NCBI RefSeq assembly: GCF_000328705.1
Contig: NC_019673.1
Location: 8,195,501 to 8,259,500, forward strand
DNA length: 64,000 bases
Direction: 5' to 3'
From: Saccharothrix espanaensis DSM 44229
GTDB lineage: Bacteria; Actinomycetota; Actinomycetes; Mycobacteriales; Pseudonocardiaceae
The notes beneath the pieces are model-generated. The model saw only the letters and a program-made list of their open reading frames with translations. It did no database searches and was not told the origin of the DNA. This document shows, piece by piece, positions 40,692-48,779 of the stretch. The position numbers and the translations under genes are program-made. The first letter of the stretch is position 1. The number at the start of each line of letters is the position of its first letter.

Positions 40692-42856
40692 CTCAGCCGG
40701 TAGTCCAACGCGGTGTGCCGCCGCCCCGCCCCCACCGTGCGCACGGCCTGCCCGATCGCCTTCCGCGACCCCACCAGCACGACCAGCTTCTTCGCCCGCG
40801 TCACCGCCGTGTACAGCAGGTTCCGCTGCAACATCATCCACGCGCTGGTCGTGATTGGAATGACCACGCACGGGTACTCACTGCCCTGTGAGCGATGAAT
40901 CGTCATGGCGTAAGCGTGGGTCAGTTCGTCCAGTTCGCCGAACTCATAGTCCACGTCCTCGTCCTCGTCCGTCTTCACGGTCAACTTCTGCTCCACCACG
41001 TCGATGGACGTGACCACGCCCAACGTCCCGTTGAAGACGCCGTTCACACCCTTGTCGTAGTTGTTCCGGATCTGCGTGACCTTGTCCCCGACCCGGAACA
41101 CCCGCCCGCCGAAGCGCCGTTCCGGCAGGTCCTTCACCGCCGGGGTCAACGCCTCCTGCAACACCACGTTCAACGCGCCCGCGCCGGCCAGCCCCCGGTG
41201 CATCGGCGCGAGCACCTGGATGTCCTTGCGCGGGTCCAGGCCGAACTTGCGCGGGATCCGTCGCGCCACCACGTCGACCGTCAGCGCGGCGGCGTCCTCC
41301 GCCTCCTCCGCCGGGAACAGGAAGAAGTCAGCCAGGCCCTGCACGAGCGGGTAGTCGCCGGAGTTGATCCGGTGGGCGTTGGTCACCACGCCGGACTGCT
41401 GCGCCTGCCGGAAGATGTGCGTCAGCCGCACGTTCGGCACGGGGCTGTCGGCCGCCAGCACGTCCCGCAGCACCTCCCCCGCCCCCACCGACGGCAGCTG
41501 GTCGACGTCACCCACCAGCAGCAGGTGCGCTCCGGGCGGCACGGCCTTGACCAACTTGTTGGCCAGCAACAGGTCCAGCATCGACGCTTCGTCCACCACG
41601 ACCAGGTCCGCGTCCAACGGGCGGTCGCGGTCGAACGCCGCGTCGCCGCCGGGCCTGAGCTCCAGCAGCCGGTGCACGGTCCGCGCCTCGTGGCCGGTCA
41701 GCTCCGCCAACCGCTTGGCCGCCCGGCCGGTCGGCGCGGCGAGCACGACCTTGGCCCGCTTGGCCATCGCCAGCTTCACGATCGACCGGACCGTGAAGCT
41801 CTTGCCGCAGCCTGGCCCGCCGGTCAGCACGGCGACCTTCCTGGTCAGCGCCAACCGCACGGCGTCGCGCTGCTTGTCCTCCAGCGACGCGCCCAGCCAC
41901 CCGAACGCCCGGTCCCAGTCGACGCCCTCGAACGCGGGCAGCCGCTCCTCGCCGGTCCGCAACAGCCGCAGGAGCTGCCCCGCCAGTGAGATCTCCGCGC
42001 GGTGGAACGGGATCAGGTAGACGGCGGGCTCGCCGTCGGGCATCACCTCCCGCACCACCCCCTCCTCCGCGACCAGCTCCGCCAGGCAGTCGATGACCAG
42101 CCCGGCGTCGACCTGGAGGATCTTGATGGCCTCGCCGATGAGCTGGTTCTCCGGCAGGAAGCAGTCGCCGCCGCCGGTCGCCTCGGACAGGGTGAACTGC
42201 AGGCCGGCCTTGATCCGCTGCGGGCTGTCGTGCGGGATGCCGACCGCCTTGGCGATGGTGTCGGCGGTCCGGAAGCCGATGCCCCACACGTCGGTCGCCA
42301 GCCGGTACGGCTCGGTGCGCACGACGTCGATCGACTTGTCGGCGTACTGCTTGAAGATCCGCACCGCCAGCGACGTCGAGACGCCGACGCCCTGGAGGAA
42401 GACCATGACCTCCTTGATGGCCTTCTGCTCCTCCCACGCGGCGGCGATCAGCTTCGTCCGCTTGGGCCCGAGCTTGGGCACCTCGACCAGCCGCTGCGGG
42501 GTCTGCTCGATGACGTCGAGCGCGTCCACGCCGAAGTGCGTGACGATCCGGTCGGCGAGCACCGGGCCGATGCCCTTGATCAGGCCCGACCCCAGGTAGC
42601 GGCGGATGCCCTGGATGGTCGCGGGCAGCACGGTCGTGTAGTCGTCCACGTGGAACTGCTTGCCGTACTGCGGGTGCGACCCCCACCGGCCGCGCATCCG
42701 GATCGACTCGCCGGGCTGCGCGCCTAGCAGCGCGCCGACCACGGTGACCAGGTCCGCACCCCGCCCGGTGTCGACGCGGGCGACCGTGTAGCCGGTCTCC
42801 TCGTTGGCGAACGTGATCCGCTCCAGCACCGCTTCCAGGACCGCCTCCGCCACCAC
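40682..42856 (-). CDS. recD2: RecD2-type ATP-dependent DNA helicase
   Basis: A 724-aa SF1B 5'-3' helicase acting in DNA repair independently of RecBC. The N-terminal OB-like and helix-hairpin-helix regions (GLIKGIGPVLADRIVTHFG, VWGIGFRTADTIAKAVGIP) are RecD2-specific. The motor has Walker A LTGGPGCGKSFTV, motif II VVVDEASMLD, motif III LVGDVDQLPSVGAG, and the C-terminal UvrD-like end with TIHRSQGSEYPCVV and LLYTAVTRAKKLVVLVG. Length fits the family. It stands alone, 115 bp from the divergent two-component system. Confidence 0.95.
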   Translation of the reverse strand: MVAEAVLEAVLERITFANEETGYTVARVDTGRGADLVTVVGALLGAQPGESIRMRGRWGSHPQYGKQFHVDDYTTVLPATIQGIRRYLGSGLIKGIGPVLADRIVTHFGVDALDVIEQTPQRLVEVPKLGPKRTKLIAAAWEEQKAIKEVMVFLQGVGVSTSLAVRIFKQYADKSIDVVRTEPYRLATDVWGIGFRTADTIAKAVGIPHDSPQRIKAGLQFTLSEATGGGDCFLPENQLIGEAIKILQVDAGLVIDCLAELVAEEGVVREVMPDGEPAVYLIPFHRAEISLAGQLLRLLRTGEERLPAFEGVDWDRAFGWLGASLEDKQRDAVRLALTRKVAVLTGGPGCGKSFTVRSIVKLAMAKRAKVVLAAPTGRAAKRLAELTGHEARTVHRLLELRPGGDAAFDRDRPLDADLVVVDEASMLDLLLANKLVKAVPPGAHLLLVGDVDQLPSVGAGEVLRDVLAADSPVPNVRLTHIFRQAQQSGVVTNAHRINSGDYPLVQGLADFFLFPAEEAEDAAALTVDVVARRIPRKFGLDPRKDIQVLAPMHRGLAGAGALNVVLQEALTPAVKDLPERRFGGRVFRVGDKVTQIRNNYDKGVNGVFNGTLGVVTSIDVVEQKLTVKTDEDEDVDYEFGELDELTHAYAMTIHRSQGSEYPCVVIPITTSAWMMLQRNLLYTAVTRAKKLVVLVGSRKAIGQAVRTVGAGRRHTALDYRLSQG

Positions 42857-42957
42857 GACACCCTAAGCCGTCGGCCGGCCGCGCTGCGTGCGGGAGCGCG
42901 GAGGTTGTCTCCACAGGACGTTCACAACTCTCCCCGTTCGTCTCCACCGGTCGGCCA

Positions 42958-42963
42958 TAGAGT
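42958..42963 (+). promoter_or_regulatory. -10 box of leaderless response-regulator transcript
   Basis: TAGAGT ends 7 nt before the ATG of the response regulator and fits TANNNT. There is no ribosome site, so a leaderless mRNA is likely. Confidence 0.5.
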
Positions 42964-42970
42964 CGTCGGC

Positions 42971-43636
42971 ATGACTCGTCGGGTTCTGGTGGTCGAGGAC
43001 GACCTCACCATCGCTTCGTCCGTGGCCGCGCGGTTGCGGGCCGAGGGGTTCGACGTCGACCTGGCGCACGACGGGCCGTCGGCCGTGGCCAAGGCAGGCA
43101 ACGCCGACCTGGTCGTGCTGGACGTGATGCTGCCGGGCTTCGACGGGCTGGAGGTGTGCCGCCGGATCCAGGCCGAACGGCCGGTGCCGGTGCTGATGCT
43201 GACCGCGCGGGGCGACGAGACCGACCTGCTGGTGGGGCTGGCGGTCGGCGCGGACGACTACCTGACCAAGCCGTTCTCCATCCGCGAGCTGGCCGCCCGG
43301 GTGCACGCGCTGCTGCGCCGGGTGGAGCGCTCGGCCGCGCCGCCCACCCGGATCTCGGTGGCCGACGTGGAGATCGACCTGGCCGAGCGGCGGGTGCTGC
43401 GCGCGGGCGAGGAGGCCCACCTCACGCCGACCGAGTTCGAGCTGCTGGTGCACCTGGCCGAGCGGCCGCGCGCGGTGCAGTCCCGGGAACGGCTGCTCAG
43501 CGCGGTCTGGGGGTGGCCGGACGGCACCGGCACGCGGACCGTGGACAGCCACATCAAGGCGTTGCGGCGCAAGCTCGGCACGGACCTGATCCGGACCGTG
43601 CACGGCGTCGGCTACGCCCTGGAGGTGCCCCGGTGA
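42971..43636 (+). CDS. OmpR/PhoB-family response regulator
   Basis: A 221-aa two-component regulator. The receiver domain (1-115) has the acidic pair VVEDD (8-11), phospho-acceptor Asp51 in VVLDVMLPG, and the conserved Lys in DYLTKPFS. The winged-helix DNA-binding domain (about 128-220) has EEAHLTPTEFELLVHLAERP and RTVDSHIKALRRKLG. It overlaps the histidine kinase gene by 4 nt (GTGA), so both are made together. The stimulus is unknown. Confidence 0.95.
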   Translation: MTRRVLVVEDDLTIASSVAARLRAEGFDVDLAHDGPSAVAKAGNADLVVLDVMLPGFDGLEVCRRIQAERPVPVLMLTARGDETDLLVGLAVGADDYLTKPFSIRELAARVHALLRRVERSAAPPTRISVADVEIDLAERRVLRAGEEAHLTPTEFELLVHLAERPRAVQSRERLLSAVWGWPDGTGTRTVDSHIKALRRKLGTDLIRTVHGVGYALEVPR

Positions 43637-44679
43637 CCGCGCGGTCGGCGTTCACGGCGGTGCTGGAGTTCCTGCCGCGACCGCTCGACCCGGTCCGCTC
43701 GATCAAGCTCAAGCTCGGCATCCTGCTGGTCGCGTCGGGCGCGACGGGCCTGTCCTACTTCTGGTGGCAGATGAAGTGGCTGCCGGTCGGGACGACGATC
43801 GGCGCGCTGACCGCCGCGCTGTTCACCTCGCAGGTGCTGGCGCACGGCATGACCAGGCCGTTGCGCGAGATGACGACCGCCGCCCGCGCGATGCGGCGCG
43901 GCGACTACAGCCGGCGGGTGCGGGCCACCGCGCGGGACGAGGTGGGCGAGCTGGCCGGGGCGTTCAACCAGATGGCGGCCGACTTGGCCGCCGCCGACCG
44001 GCAGCGCCGGGAGCTGATCGCCAACGTGTCGCACGAGTTGCGCACGCCGATCACCGCGTTGCAGAACGTGCTGGAGAACGTGGTCGACGGGGTGGCCCAG
44101 CCGGACGGGACGACCATGCGCACCGCGCTCGCGCAGACCGAGCGCCTCGGGCGGCTGGTGACCGAACTGCTGGACCTGTCCCGGATCGACGCCGGGGCGC
44201 ACCGGCTGGAACTGGCCGAGTTCCCGGTCGGGCCGCTGCTGGACGAGGTGGTGGCGGAGGCCTCGGTGACCGATCGAGGGGTTCGGTTCACCGTGGACGT
44301 CCAGCCGCCCACCGCGACCATCACGGCCGACCGCGCCCGGCTGCACCAGGTGGTGGTCAACCTGCTGGACAACGCCGCGCGGCACGGCCCGGCGGGCGGC
44401 GAGGTGCGGCTGGCCGCACGGGTCGGCACGAACCTGGTGCTGGAGGTGTCCGACGACGGTCCGGGCATCGCGCCGGAGGACCGCGAGCGGGTGTTCGAGC
44501 GGTTCACCCGGGGCGAGCGGGCGGGTGGCGGCGGCACCGGGCTGGGGTTGAACATCGCCCGCTGGGTGGTCGACCTGCACGGCGGCACGATCGCCGTGGT
44601 CGACGGCGGTCCGGGCTGCCGCATCCGGGCCACCGTGCCCGTCACGCCACGCGTGCCCGCCACACCGGACCCCGGCTAG
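43633..44679 (+). CDS. Sensor histidine kinase (HAMP, two membrane helices)
   Basis: A 348-aa membrane kinase that phosphorylates the adjacent response regulator. Two helices (LKLGILLVASGATGLSYFWW and TIGALTAALFTSQVLAHG) lie close together, leaving almost no extracellular sensor loop, so it may sense the membrane or an internal cue. A HAMP domain follows (MTRPLREMTTAARAMRRGDY), then HisKA with NVSHELRTPITAL and HATPase with NLLDNAARHG, DDGPGIAPEDRERVFERF and GTGLGLNIARW. GTG 43633 overlaps the regulator's stop. The C-terminal Pro-rich tail borders a tandem repeat. Confidence 0.95.
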   Translation: MTARSAFTAVLEFLPRPLDPVRSIKLKLGILLVASGATGLSYFWWQMKWLPVGTTIGALTAALFTSQVLAHGMTRPLREMTTAARAMRRGDYSRRVRATARDEVGELAGAFNQMAADLAAADRQRRELIANVSHELRTPITALQNVLENVVDGVAQPDGTTMRTALAQTERLGRLVTELLDLSRIDAGAHRLELAEFPVGPLLDEVVAEASVTDRGVRFTVDVQPPTATITADRARLHQVVVNLLDNAARHGPAGGEVRLAARVGTNLVLEVSDDGPGIAPEDRERVFERFTRGERAGGGGTGLGLNIARWVVDLHGGTIAVVDGGPGCRIRATVPVTPRVPATPDPG

Positions 44680-44716
44680 CACCACCTCCCTGCCCTGCCT
44701 CACTTCGCCGCCCTGT

Positions 44717-44790
44717 CGCACCTCCCTGCCCCGCTTCCCACCCGGCCGCACCTCCCTGCCCCGCTTCCCACCCGGCCGCACCTCCTTGCC
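44717..44790 (+). repeat. 30-bp tandem repeat, about 2.5 copies
   Basis: Two full 30-bp units starting cgcacctccctgccccgct (44717-44746 and 44747-44776) are identical, followed by a diverged partial copy. Shorter related pieces (cctccctgccctgcc) precede it. It fills the 202-bp gap between the histidine kinase and the DUF4173 gene and appears non-coding. Confidence 0.85.
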
Positions 44791-44881
44791 CGGCGCTGGT
44801 TCGCCGCCCGGCACCACATCCCTGACAGCCGGTCGCCCCAGAGGCGGCGCGGCTCGCTGACGCACGCCCTGGAGGGCTCCG

Positions 44882-46216
44882 ATGTCTCCCCAACGTGTCC
44901 TGCTGACCGGTGCCGTCGCGGGGGCCGCGGCCGCCGTGCTGGTGCCGCTGGACCGGCCCGGCCTCGGCTGGCCACTGCTCGCGCTGGTGGTGTTCTGCCT
45001 GGTGAAACGGGTTCGGCCGGGGTGGGCCACGCTCTCGTTGCTGCTGTTCGGCACCGGCGCGGTGAACGCCTCGACCGAGTTGTTCCCGGTGTGCGTGCTG
45101 GCCGGGTGCGCCGCGGGGTCGCTCGCGGTGGTGGGCGGGCGCACCGCGCGCGGGCTGGCGTTCGGCTCGGCGGCGGCCGTCGTCGGGGCGGGGCGCGCGA
45201 TGCCGTGGCTGGCCGCCGAGCTGCGGCACAGCGGGGTGCGCCGGCTGTCGCGGCCGGTGCTGCTGACCGGTCTGGTGCTGGTGGTGTTCGTGCCGCTGCT
45301 CGCCGGGGCGGACGCGGCGTTCGCCGAGCTGATCGGCTCGATGGCGCCGGACGACTCGTTCGGACCGTCGCTGTTCCTGTTCGCGCTGGTCGGGCTGGGC
45401 ACGGTGGGGTGCCTGTTCCAGCTGCACCACCCGTCGGCCGGTCTGGACGGCGCACCGACCCTGCGGCGGACGCTGGCCCGTCGGGACTGGGCGTTCCCGG
45501 TGGGCACGCTGGTGCTGGTGTTCGCGGTGTTCGTCGGGGTGCAGATCAGGGTGTTGTTCGGCGGCGACGACTACGTGCAGCGGACCGCGAACCTCACCTA
45601 CGCCGAGTACGCGCGGCAGGGGTTCTGGCAGTTGCTCTTGGTCACCTTGCTGGCGCTGGGGATCGTCGCGGCGATCGCGCGGCTGGCCCCGGTGGAGACC
45701 GGTGCCGACCGGAACGCGCTGCGGGCGCTGCTCGGGGCGTTGAGCGTGTTGACGCTGGTCATCGTGGCGTCGGCGCTCGCCCGGATGTGGTCCTACCAGC
45801 AGGCGTACGGGTTCACCGTGCTGCGGATCGTGGTCGCGGCGTGCGAGCTGTGGCTCGGCGTGGTGTTCCTGCTGGTGATCGCGGCCGGGGTGAAGCTGGA
45901 CGGCCGGTGGCTGACGCGGGCCGTGGTCGGCTCCGGGTTCGCCGCGCTGGTCGTGCTGGGGCTGGTCGACCCGGACCGGCTCACCGCCGAGGGCAACGTG
46001 GCGCGGTGGCGGGAGACGGGCCGGATCGACGTCGCCTACCTCGCCCGGCTGTCCGACGACGCCGTGCCCGCCATCGCCTCCCTGCCCGCCGACGTGCGGC
46101 GGTGCGTGCTCCAGGCCCGCACGATCAGGCCCGACGACTGGCGGTCGTGGAACCTGGCTCGGAGCCAGGCGCGGGAGGCGGTGTCGGCGTTGCCGCCGCA
46201 GGGCTGTGCCCGGTGA
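44882..46216 (+). CDS. DUF4153/DUF4173-family membrane protein
   Basis: A 444-aa protein with about ten membrane helices, a GGDDYVQRTANLTYAEYARQGFWQLL segment characteristic of DUF4173, and a C-terminal soluble part (WRETGRIDVAYLARLSDDAVPA, PDDWRSWNLARS). Such proteins are often next to histidine kinases in actinobacteria; their activity is unknown. It follows the two-component system in the same direction after a repeat-filled gap. The last 92 bp overlap the convergent hydrolase gene, so one of the two 3' ends is likely extended. Confidence 0.88.
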   Translation: MSPQRVLLTGAVAGAAAAVLVPLDRPGLGWPLLALVVFCLVKRVRPGWATLSLLLFGTGAVNASTELFPVCVLAGCAAGSLAVVGGRTARGLAFGSAAAVVGAGRAMPWLAAELRHSGVRRLSRPVLLTGLVLVVFVPLLAGADAAFAELIGSMAPDDSFGPSLFLFALVGLGTVGCLFQLHHPSAGLDGAPTLRRTLARRDWAFPVGTLVLVFAVFVGVQIRVLFGGDDYVQRTANLTYAEYARQGFWQLLLVTLLALGIVAAIARLAPVETGADRNALRALLGALSVLTLVIVASALARMWSYQQAYGFTVLRIVVAACELWLGVVFLLVIAAGVKLDGRWLTRAVVGSGFAALVVLGLVDPDRLTAEGNVARWRETGRIDVAYLARLSDDAVPAIASLPADVRRCVLQARTIRPDDWRSWNLARSQAREAVSALPPQGCAR

Positions 46217-47033
46217 CGTGGTCGGCGACCAGCAGCGCGATGGCGCGAGCGTGGGTGACCGGGGCCCAGTGGCCGGCGTCGAGCACGCGGCGGCGCAGGT
46301 CCGGGGCCCAGCGGTGCACGTCCCGCAGGACGCCGGCCGTCACGTAGTTGTCCTTGAGCAGGTGGACGAGCTGCACCGGGATGTCGGTCTTGCGGACGCG
46401 CGGAGAGCGCATCCGTGGGATGAAGTTGGCCCGGTACAGGGACATTCCGTGCACGCCGTCGTCCACAATGGAGCCTGACACGTGAGCCTGCGCGCCTTCG
46501 AGGCGGCGCAGGATCGCGCCCCAGCGCGGGCCGATCAGCCTGCGCCACCCGAACGGCGCGAGGAACGGCAGGTGGAACGCCACGACGTACCAGGAGTGCA
46601 GCAGCTGCCGCAGGTGCGCGAGGGTCGGCCGGCCGCGCATCCAGTGGCCGACGTGGTCCAGGCACGGCCCGGAGATCGAGGTGTAGGAGGCGATCCGCGC
46701 GCCCGGCGTGGTCACCGCCTCCCACGCCTGGATCGAACCCCAGTCGTGCGCCACGACGTGCACGGGCTCGCCGGGGCTGACCGCCTCGGCAACCGCGAAC
46801 AGGTCACGGGCCAGCGCGGGCAGCCGGTAGGCGGCGAGTTCGCGCGGCTTGTCCGACGCGCCGGCCCCGCGCACGTCGTAGGTGACGACGTGGAACTCCT
46901 CGGCCAGCACGTCCACGACCCCGTCCCACACCCGGTGCGTGTCCGGGTAGCCGTGCACCAGCACGATGGTCGGTGCGGACCGGTCTCCCCGCTCGTACAC
47001 GGACAGCCGCACGCCATCGGATTCCACGAACAC
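46125..47033 (-). CDS. Alpha/beta-fold hydrolase (epoxide hydrolase/dehalogenase-like)
   Basis: A 302-aa hydrolase. VLVHGYPDTHRVWDGVVD carries the oxyanion HG motif (about 25), VTYDVRGAGASDKP is the next strand, and VVAHDWGSIQAWEA gives Asp as nucleophile in the G-x-D-x-G position, which fits epoxide hydrolases or haloalkane dehalogenases rather than serine esterases. The final His is in LDAGHWAPVTHA. GTG 47033 has GGAGG close by. The Pro-rich tail overlaps the convergent DUF4173 gene by 92 bp. It lies behind a 53-aa ORF and a TetR-type operator, so TetR control is likely. Confidence 0.9.
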   Translation of the reverse strand: MFVESDGVRLSVYERGDRSAPTIVLVHGYPDTHRVWDGVVDVLAEEFHVVTYDVRGAGASDKPRELAAYRLPALARDLFAVAEAVSPGEPVHVVAHDWGSIQAWEAVTTPGARIASYTSISGPCLDHVGHWMRGRPTLAHLRQLLHSWYVVAFHLPFLAPFGWRRLIGPRWGAILRRLEGAQAHVSGSIVDDGVHGMSLYRANFIPRMRSPRVRKTDIPVQLVHLLKDNYVTAGVLRDVHRWAPDLRRRVLDAGHWAPVTHARAIALLVADHVTGHSPAAATPTPPPAPGSEPGSTTASRRA

Positions 47034-47065
47034 GATTCCTCCGCTACAGGTCGAGCACGAGCCGA

Positions 47066-47227
47066 TCACCGGCCGAGCCGCTGAACGCGGTGACCCCGCG
47101 CAGGGAGATTCATCAGTGCGCCGCCGGCGACCACGCCAGGCAGGCCACCGCCTGGCGTGGTCGAGCCCTCCCGCTTCGGGTGGTAGCGGGGGTGGCAGTA
47201 GCGCAGCACGAGGGTGTGGCGTTCCAT
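47066..47227 (-). CDS. Candidate 53-aa small protein, first gene of TetR-controlled operon
   Basis: An ATG with GGAGG 5 nt upstream opens a 53-codon frame that starts 19 bp from the TetR operator and ends 32 bp before the hydrolase start. The protein is basic (MERHTLVLRYCHPRYHPKRE at the N-terminus, then a Gly/Pro-rich middle) with no membrane helix and no known family. A 13-bp inverted repeat lies inside it, so the region could instead be a structured untranslated leader. Confidence 0.4.
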   Translation of the reverse strand: MERHTLVLRYCHPRYHPKREGSTTPGGGLPGVVAGGALMNLPARGHRVQRLGR

Positions 47228-47245
47228 CACGACCTCCGCCAATTA

Positions 47246-47284
47246 CTACGCCAGCGTAGCTTTGTGAAAGCTACGCCACCGTAG
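47246..47284. promoter_or_regulatory. 39-bp dyad, TetR-family operator
   Basis: The core gcgtagcttt (47254-47263) and aaagctacgc (47267-47276) is a perfect inverted repeat with a 3-nt centre; adding ctacgcca at one end and ccaccgtag at the other gives 18-bp arms matching at 16 positions. Each side is itself a CTACG-n4-CGTAG palindrome. It sits 12 bp before the TetR start and 19 bp from the divergent small ORF, so it can repress both. Confidence 0.75.
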
Positions 47285-47296
47285 CAACATGGTGGG

Positions 47297-47914
47297 GTGA
47301 GCACAACGCGCCGCAAGTACGCCCCGCGGCTGCCTCCCGGGCAGCGCCGCGACCAGCTGCTGGACGGCGCGCTGGCCCTGATCGCCGGGGGCGGGTTCGA
47401 CGCGCTGACCATGGAGGCGGTGGCCCGTCGCTCGGGCGTCACCAAACCGGTCGTCTACGAGCTGTTCGCCAACCGCGCCGAGGTGATCGCCGCCCTGCTC
47501 ACCCGGGAAGCCGAACGCGCCACCGACCAGGTGCTGGAAGCCGTCCCGCCGGGCCTTGACGACCGCTCCCCGGAAGACCTCTACACCGACGCCGTGCGCG
47601 CGTTCGTCAACGCGGTCGTGGCGACCCCGGACCGCTGGCGGCTGGTCCTGCTCCCGCCGGAGGGCACGCCCGTCGAGTTCCGCCGGCAGGTCGAACTGGT
47701 CCGCACCCAGATCACCGAACAGGTCAACGCCTTGGCCGACCTGGGCCTCAAAGCCCTGGGCAGCCACGAGATCGACGCCGAGCTGCTCGGCCACACCATG
47801 CTCGCCCTGGCCGAGATGGCGGGCCGGCTCGCGATCACCGACCCCGAGCGCTTCACCGCCGACCGGCTGGTCGCGTTCGTCGGCAAGATGGCCCACTGCC
47901 TGCCCGACGGCTGA
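47297..47914 (+). CDS. TetR-family transcriptional regulator
   Basis: A 205-aa repressor. The N-terminal helix-turn-helix (about 15-65) reads RRDQLLDGALALIAGGGFDALTMEAVARRSGVTKPVVYELFANRAEV, typical of TetR. The C-terminal ligand domain is helical and shows no named signature. It starts at GTG 12 bp after a 39-bp dyad that it most likely binds, and is divergent from the small ORF and alpha/beta hydrolase, which are the probable targets. Confidence 0.93.
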   Translation: MSTTRRKYAPRLPPGQRRDQLLDGALALIAGGGFDALTMEAVARRSGVTKPVVYELFANRAEVIAALLTREAERATDQVLEAVPPGLDDRSPEDLYTDAVRAFVNAVVATPDRWRLVLLPPEGTPVEFRRQVELVRTQITEQVNALADLGLKALGSHEIDAELLGHTMLALAEMAGRLAITDPERFTADRLVAFVGKMAHCLPDG

Positions 47915-47928
47915 CCCGCACCCGGCGG

Positions 47929-48597
47929 CTACCCCAGGGAAAGCCCGATCCACGCCGCGCCGGCCTGGTGGTCGTTGAAGCAGCCGGCACCGACGAACCG
48001 CGCCTCCAACCGCACCCGCAGCGCGTTCGTCACGTCCACCTCGACGTCCCGCACCTGGCCGAGCCCGACCTGGGTGGTCGCCGAGGAGACCGGCTGCCCG
48101 TCCACCAGCACCCGGAACTCGGCGCTGGAACCGCTCTTCGAGCCGTCCGACAGCCCCACCTTCATCTGCAACCGCTGGTACTTGCGGTCCAGGTGGTACT
48201 CGCGGAACGCCTGCTCGCCACGCTTGCCGCACGCGCCCAGCCACGCCGTCACGGCGCGCGGGTACTCCTTGGTGTCCACCTTCTGCAACGAGACCGTGAA
48301 GTAGCCGTACTCCTCGACGGTGTTCAGGTCCAGCAGCGACGCCCCACCGTTCGCCGCCCTGGTGGGCGCGGCGGGATCGGACGAGCCGCTCGGCGGTGCC
48401 GTCGCCGTCGAGACCACGGTCTGCACGACGGTGACCGTCTGCGCGGCGGCCACACCTTCCTTGCGCCCGGCGAAGTACGCGCCCACGCCCGTCGCCGTCG
48501 CGGTGATCAGGGCCGCCAGCACCGCCGCGAGCAGCGCGCCGCGCCGCGTGATGTGCGCGGCCTGGATGGCGGGGTCGACCGGCGGTGGCGGTGTCAC
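47929..48597 (-). CDS. Membrane-anchored protein with NPCBM-like domain
   Basis: A 222-aa protein: short Pro-rich cytoplasmic part, one membrane helix (LLAAVLAALITATATGVGAYFAG, about 24-46), a Ser/Thr/Val-rich linker and an extracellular beta domain (about 85-222) of NPCBM/NEW2 type (QRLQMKVGLSDGSKSGSSAEFRVLVDGQPV). Such domains bind carbohydrate or cell-wall ligands. Two cysteines (GACGKRG and VGAGCFND) may form a disulfide. GTG 48597 is chosen to give a short cytoplasmic leader. It converges on the TetR gene with a 14-bp gap. Confidence 0.78.
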   Translation of the reverse strand: MTPPPPVDPAIQAAHITRRGALLAAVLAALITATATGVGAYFAGRKEGVAAAQTVTVVQTVVSTATAPPSGSSDPAAPTRAANGGASLLDLNTVEEYGYFTVSLQKVDTKEYPRAVTAWLGACGKRGEQAFREYHLDRKYQRLQMKVGLSDGSKSGSSAEFRVLVDGQPVSSATTQVGLGQVRDVEVDVTNALRVRLEARFVGAGCFNDHQAGAAWIGLSLG

Positions 48598-48779
48598 GGA
48601 TCGACTCTGCCGGCCGCGGCACGATCGTCGGTGCCGGATCCGCGCGATGACACCGTTCGGCCGCGCGCGACTCACCCTGCCGGCCGAACCCGCGCGGACG
48701 TGACAAATGTCCTGCCGGCGAATGGGCGTTCCGCCCGGTGGGTACGGCAGGTGGACGTGTCTACGAAGAGGAGGGGTCT

